Assembly: GCF_001552635.1 (NCBI RefSeq)
Contig: NZ_BCRO01000093.1
Location: forward strand, 1-53,496
DNA length: 53,496 nt
Origin: Actinomadura hibisca NBRC 15177
GTDB taxonomy: Bacteria > Actinomycetota > Actinomycetes > Streptosporangiales > Streptosporangiaceae
Direction: 5' to 3'
The notes beneath the pieces were generated by a model. The model did no database searches, was not told the origin of the DNA, and saw only the letters and a program-made list of their open reading frames with translations. The position numbers were made by a program, and so were the translations under genes. The stretch's first letter is position 1. Every line of letters starts with the position of its first letter. This document shows positions 51,593-53,496 of this stretch, piece by piece.

Positions 51593-52870
51593 GTGACCGA
51601 CATCCTGGATGATCTCGCGTGGCGCGACCAGATCGCGCAGTCCACTGACCTGGACGAACTGCGGGCGATGCTCGCCGCGGGGCCGGTCACGCTCTATTGC
51701 GGCTTCGACCCGACCGCGCCCTCCCTGCACCTGGGCAACCTGATCCAGATCCTGACCCTGCGCCGCTTCCAGCAGGCGGGCCACCGCCCGCTCGGCCTGG
51801 TCGGCGGGGCCACCGGCCTGATCGGCGACCCCAGCGGCAAGAGCGCCGAACGTGTCCTGAACTCCGAGGACACCGTCGCCGCCTGGGTCGAGCGCATCCG
51901 CGGCCAGGTCTCCCGGTTCCTGGACTTCAACGACGGCCCGACCGGCGCGACCATGGTCAGCAACCTCGACTGGACCGGCCCCATGTCGGCCATCGAGTTC
52001 CTGCGCGACATCGGCAAGCACTTCCCGGTGAACAAGATGCTGGCCCGCGACACCGTCAAGTCGCGGCTGGACACGACCGGAATGAGCTACACCGAGTTCA
52101 GCTACGTCCTGCTCCAGTCCATGGACTTCCTTGAGCTGTACCGCCGGCACGGCTGCCGCCTGCAGACCGGCGGCAGCGACCAGTGGGGCAACCTGACCGC
52201 GGGCGTGGACCTGATCCGCCGGGTGGAGGGCGGCTCGGCGCACGCGCTGACCACCCCGCTGCTCACCAAGGCCGACGGCACCAAGTTCGGCAAGACCGCC
52301 GGCGGCGAGACCTACTGGCTCGACCCCGAACTGACCTCGCCGTACGCGTTCTTCCAGTTCTGGATCAACGCCGACGACCGGGACGTGGAGAAGCTGCTGA
52401 AGGTGTTCAGCTTCCGCTCCCGCGAGGAGATCGAGGACCTGCTCAAGCAGGGCGCCGAGCGCCCGGCCGCCCGCATCCCGCAGCGCGCCCTCGCCGAGGA
52501 GGTGACCACGCTGGTGCACGGCGCCGACGAGACCGCCGCCGTGATCGCGGCCTCCCGCGCGCTGTTCGGTCAGGGCGACCTGCGCGAACTGGACGAACGC
52601 ACCCTGCGCGCGGCCCTCGCGGAGGTCCCGCGCGCCGAGCTGCCTCCGGGCGAGCTGCCGACGGTGGCGGACCTGCTGGCGGCGTCGGGCCTGTGCAAGA
52701 GCAAGTCGGAGGCGCGCCGGACCATCGCCCAGGGCGGCGCGTACCTGAACAACACGAAGGTGGAGTCGGAGGAGGCGGCACCGGAGGCGGCGGACCTGCT
52801 GCACGGCCGCTTCCTGGTGCTGCGCCGGGGCAAGCGCAACATCGGCGGCGTGGAGGTCGTGGCTCCCTGA
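51593..52870 (+). CDS. tyrS: Tyrosyl-tRNA synthetase
   Basis: Charges tRNA-Tyr. The 425-aa class I synthetase shows the HIGH-type HLGN (46-49), the tyrosine/ATP pocket GGSDQWGNL, and the KMSKS-type loop KFGKT (231-235). A C-terminal S4 RNA-binding domain (about 358-420) follows with CKSKSEARRTIAQGGAYLNN. GTG start at 51593 after GGGAGAAC. The gene closes the arg-tyrS segment, followed by a strong terminator and the rRNA operon promoter region. Confidence 0.97.
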   Translation: MTDILDDLAWRDQIAQSTDLDELRAMLAAGPVTLYCGFDPTAPSLHLGNLIQILTLRRFQQAGHRPLGLVGGATGLIGDPSGKSAERVLNSEDTVAAWVERIRGQVSRFLDFNDGPTGATMVSNLDWTGPMSAIEFLRDIGKHFPVNKMLARDTVKSRLDTTGMSYTEFSYVLLQSMDFLELYRRHGCRLQTGGSDQWGNLTAGVDLIRRVEGGSAHALTTPLLTKADGTKFGKTAGGETYWLDPELTSPYAFFQFWINADDRDVEKLLKVFSFRSREEIEDLLKQGAERPAARIPQRALAEEVTTLVHGADETAAVIAASRALFGQGDLRELDERTLRAALAEVPRAELPPGELPTVADLLAASGLCKSKSEARRTIAQGGAYLNNTKVESEEAAPEAADLLHGRFLVLRRGKRNIGGVEVVAP

Positions 52871-52902
52871 GCGGAGCTGCTGTCCTGCGCGCGAACGCAC
52901 CT

Positions 52903-52937
52903 GAACGCCCGTCCGGGGTCAACCCGGGCGGGCGTTC
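52903..52937 (+). terminator. Terminator after tyrS
   Basis: GAACGCCCGTCCGGG (52903-52917) pairs with CCCGGGCGGGCGTTC (52923-52937) with one T-G wobble and a 5-base loop. It separates tyrS from the rRNA promoters downstream. Confidence 0.75.
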
Positions 52938-53063
52938 GGCCTGCTGGGAGAAAAGCTTCGGTAGATCCACGTCACAGTGGGGTCACAGGAGGCTCGATCA
53001 GAAGGGTTTCGAGAGCCGTTAAACCGGCGTTGACCTGGGGTTTCGTAGCTTGAAACCTCTGAT

Positions 53064-53092
53064 TTGACGGTGTCGCGCAAGCGACCTAATGT
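53064..53092 (+). promoter_or_regulatory. rRNA operon promoter, upstream copy
   Basis: TTGACG (53064-53069), 17 bases, TAATGT (53087-53092). A clear housekeeping-type promoter. A TTGACC at 53030-53035 upstream may be part of another promoter but has no good -10. Confidence 0.65.
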
Positions 53093-53211
53093 TCTACCTG
53101 CCCCCCGGGGGAGCGGACGCCGAGAGGCGGCCGGCCCGGGGGACCTCCCGAAGCCAGGATCGCGACGCTGTCGCGCGTCCGGGTTGCGAGAGAGACCGAA
53201 TCGCCCAAAGT

Positions 53212-53239
53212 TTGACAAAACGGGCGAAACGGATAAGCT
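53212..53239 (+). promoter_or_regulatory. rRNA operon promoter, downstream copy
   Basis: Consensus TTGACA (53212-53217), 16 bases, TAAGCT (53234-53239), surrounded by A-rich sequence. Multiple tandem promoters are usual for actinomycete rrn operons. Confidence 0.65.
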
Positions 53240-53496
53240 TGAAGGGTTGCCCCGGAGCGGGGCTCGCGAGTAGCGGGTCAAGCGCGGTGGGTGTCCGTTT
53301 CTTGAGAACTCAACAGCGTGTTAAAAGCCAGTGCCTTTACAGACCAGGCCAATGTGCCTGGTCACCCCGTGCTGATGCTTTCGGGTGTCGGCAGGGATTT
53401 CTTTGAGGCAAGTCGATCCTCCGTTTGGGGGGTCGCATTTGCTGGGATTGTTTCCAAGGTTTGGCGCTTGAGGGTTCGCCCCTTCGAGTGTCGTTG
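53240..53496 (+). other. rRNA operon leader; 16S gene expected to the right
   Basis: The segment at 53299-53319 (TTCTTGAGAACTCAACAGCGT) is the conserved actinomycete pre-16S leader element linked to antitermination and processing. A hairpin GACCAGGC/GCCTGGTC (53342-53349 with 53356-53363) follows. The 16S rRNA start itself is not in the window. There is no protein gene here; short open frames in this region are chance. Confidence 0.8.

Noticed and set aside
53064..53406. Short open frames in the rRNA promoter region
   Set aside because: They overlap promoters and the conserved rrn leader element and have no ribosome-binding sites or recognisable product.

Overview
This is a high-GC actinomycete chromosome segment. 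Almost every third codon position is G or C, and GTG and TTG starts are common. Gene order (alaS-ruvX-mltG-aroE, infC-rpmI-rplT-trmH, pheST, argCJBDFRGH-tyrS) is that of actinobacterial core chromosomes. The mixture of XRE, STAS, PadR and MarR genes suggests a Streptomyces/Actinomadura-like (possibly Thermomonosporaceae) organism. Family-level placement is inference. No insertion sequence, CRISPR array, tRNA or rRNA gene lies inside the window.

Region by region. 1-9.4 kb: bifunctional (p)ppGpp synthetase Rel (5' end outside the window) converges on an MBL-hydrolase/hisS/aspS operon, followed by a cyclophilin, a DUF349 protein and a DinB-like protein. 9.4-13.7 kb: a DUF3105-DUF305 pair, a His-containing membrane protein, a PAP2/Aur1-like enzyme and RarA. 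14.0-20.0 kb: the DUF948-DUF6167-alaS-ruvX-mltG-aroE operon. 20.0-27.0 kb is accessory: a terpene-cyclase-fold repeat protein with HIT, PfkB and Nudix genes; a PadR regulator with a membrane partner; and a CASTOR/POLLUX-type ion channel protein. 27.0-29.6 kb: infC-rpmI-rplT and a SpoU methyltransferase behind an attenuator-like leader, with infC starting at ATC. 29.9-35.4 kb: a STAS protein, a soluble PAS histidine kinase, then pheST.

35.5-41.6 kb is a regulator/resistance block inserted between pheT and argC. It holds an XRE-type regulator, an antibiotic-resistance-type ABC-F ATPase, and a MarR plus two-gene ABC exporter operon. 41.7-50.4 kb is the complete arginine pathway from N-acetylglutamyl phosphate to arginine with its ArgR repressor, mostly joined by 4-base start/stop overlaps. 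It is followed by a 3-methyladenine glycosylase, a small membrane protein and tyrS. The window ends in the promoter and leader region of an rRNA operon whose 16S gene would start to the right.

The most interesting regulatory feature is the roughly 217-nt leader of the ABC-F gene. It has a good promoter, a three-codon open reading frame with its own ribosome-binding site, and a long hairpin ending in CCGGGC-TTTTT. The left arm of that hairpin overlaps the ribosome-binding site of the tiny frame, which is the architecture of ribosome-mediated attenuation. Two regulators (padR and marR) have promoters placed so that transcription should begin at the ATG, with operator-like repeats inside the promoter. 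The least explained gene set is the 20.0-23.6 kb terpene-cyclase-fold/HIT/PfkB/Nudix cluster.
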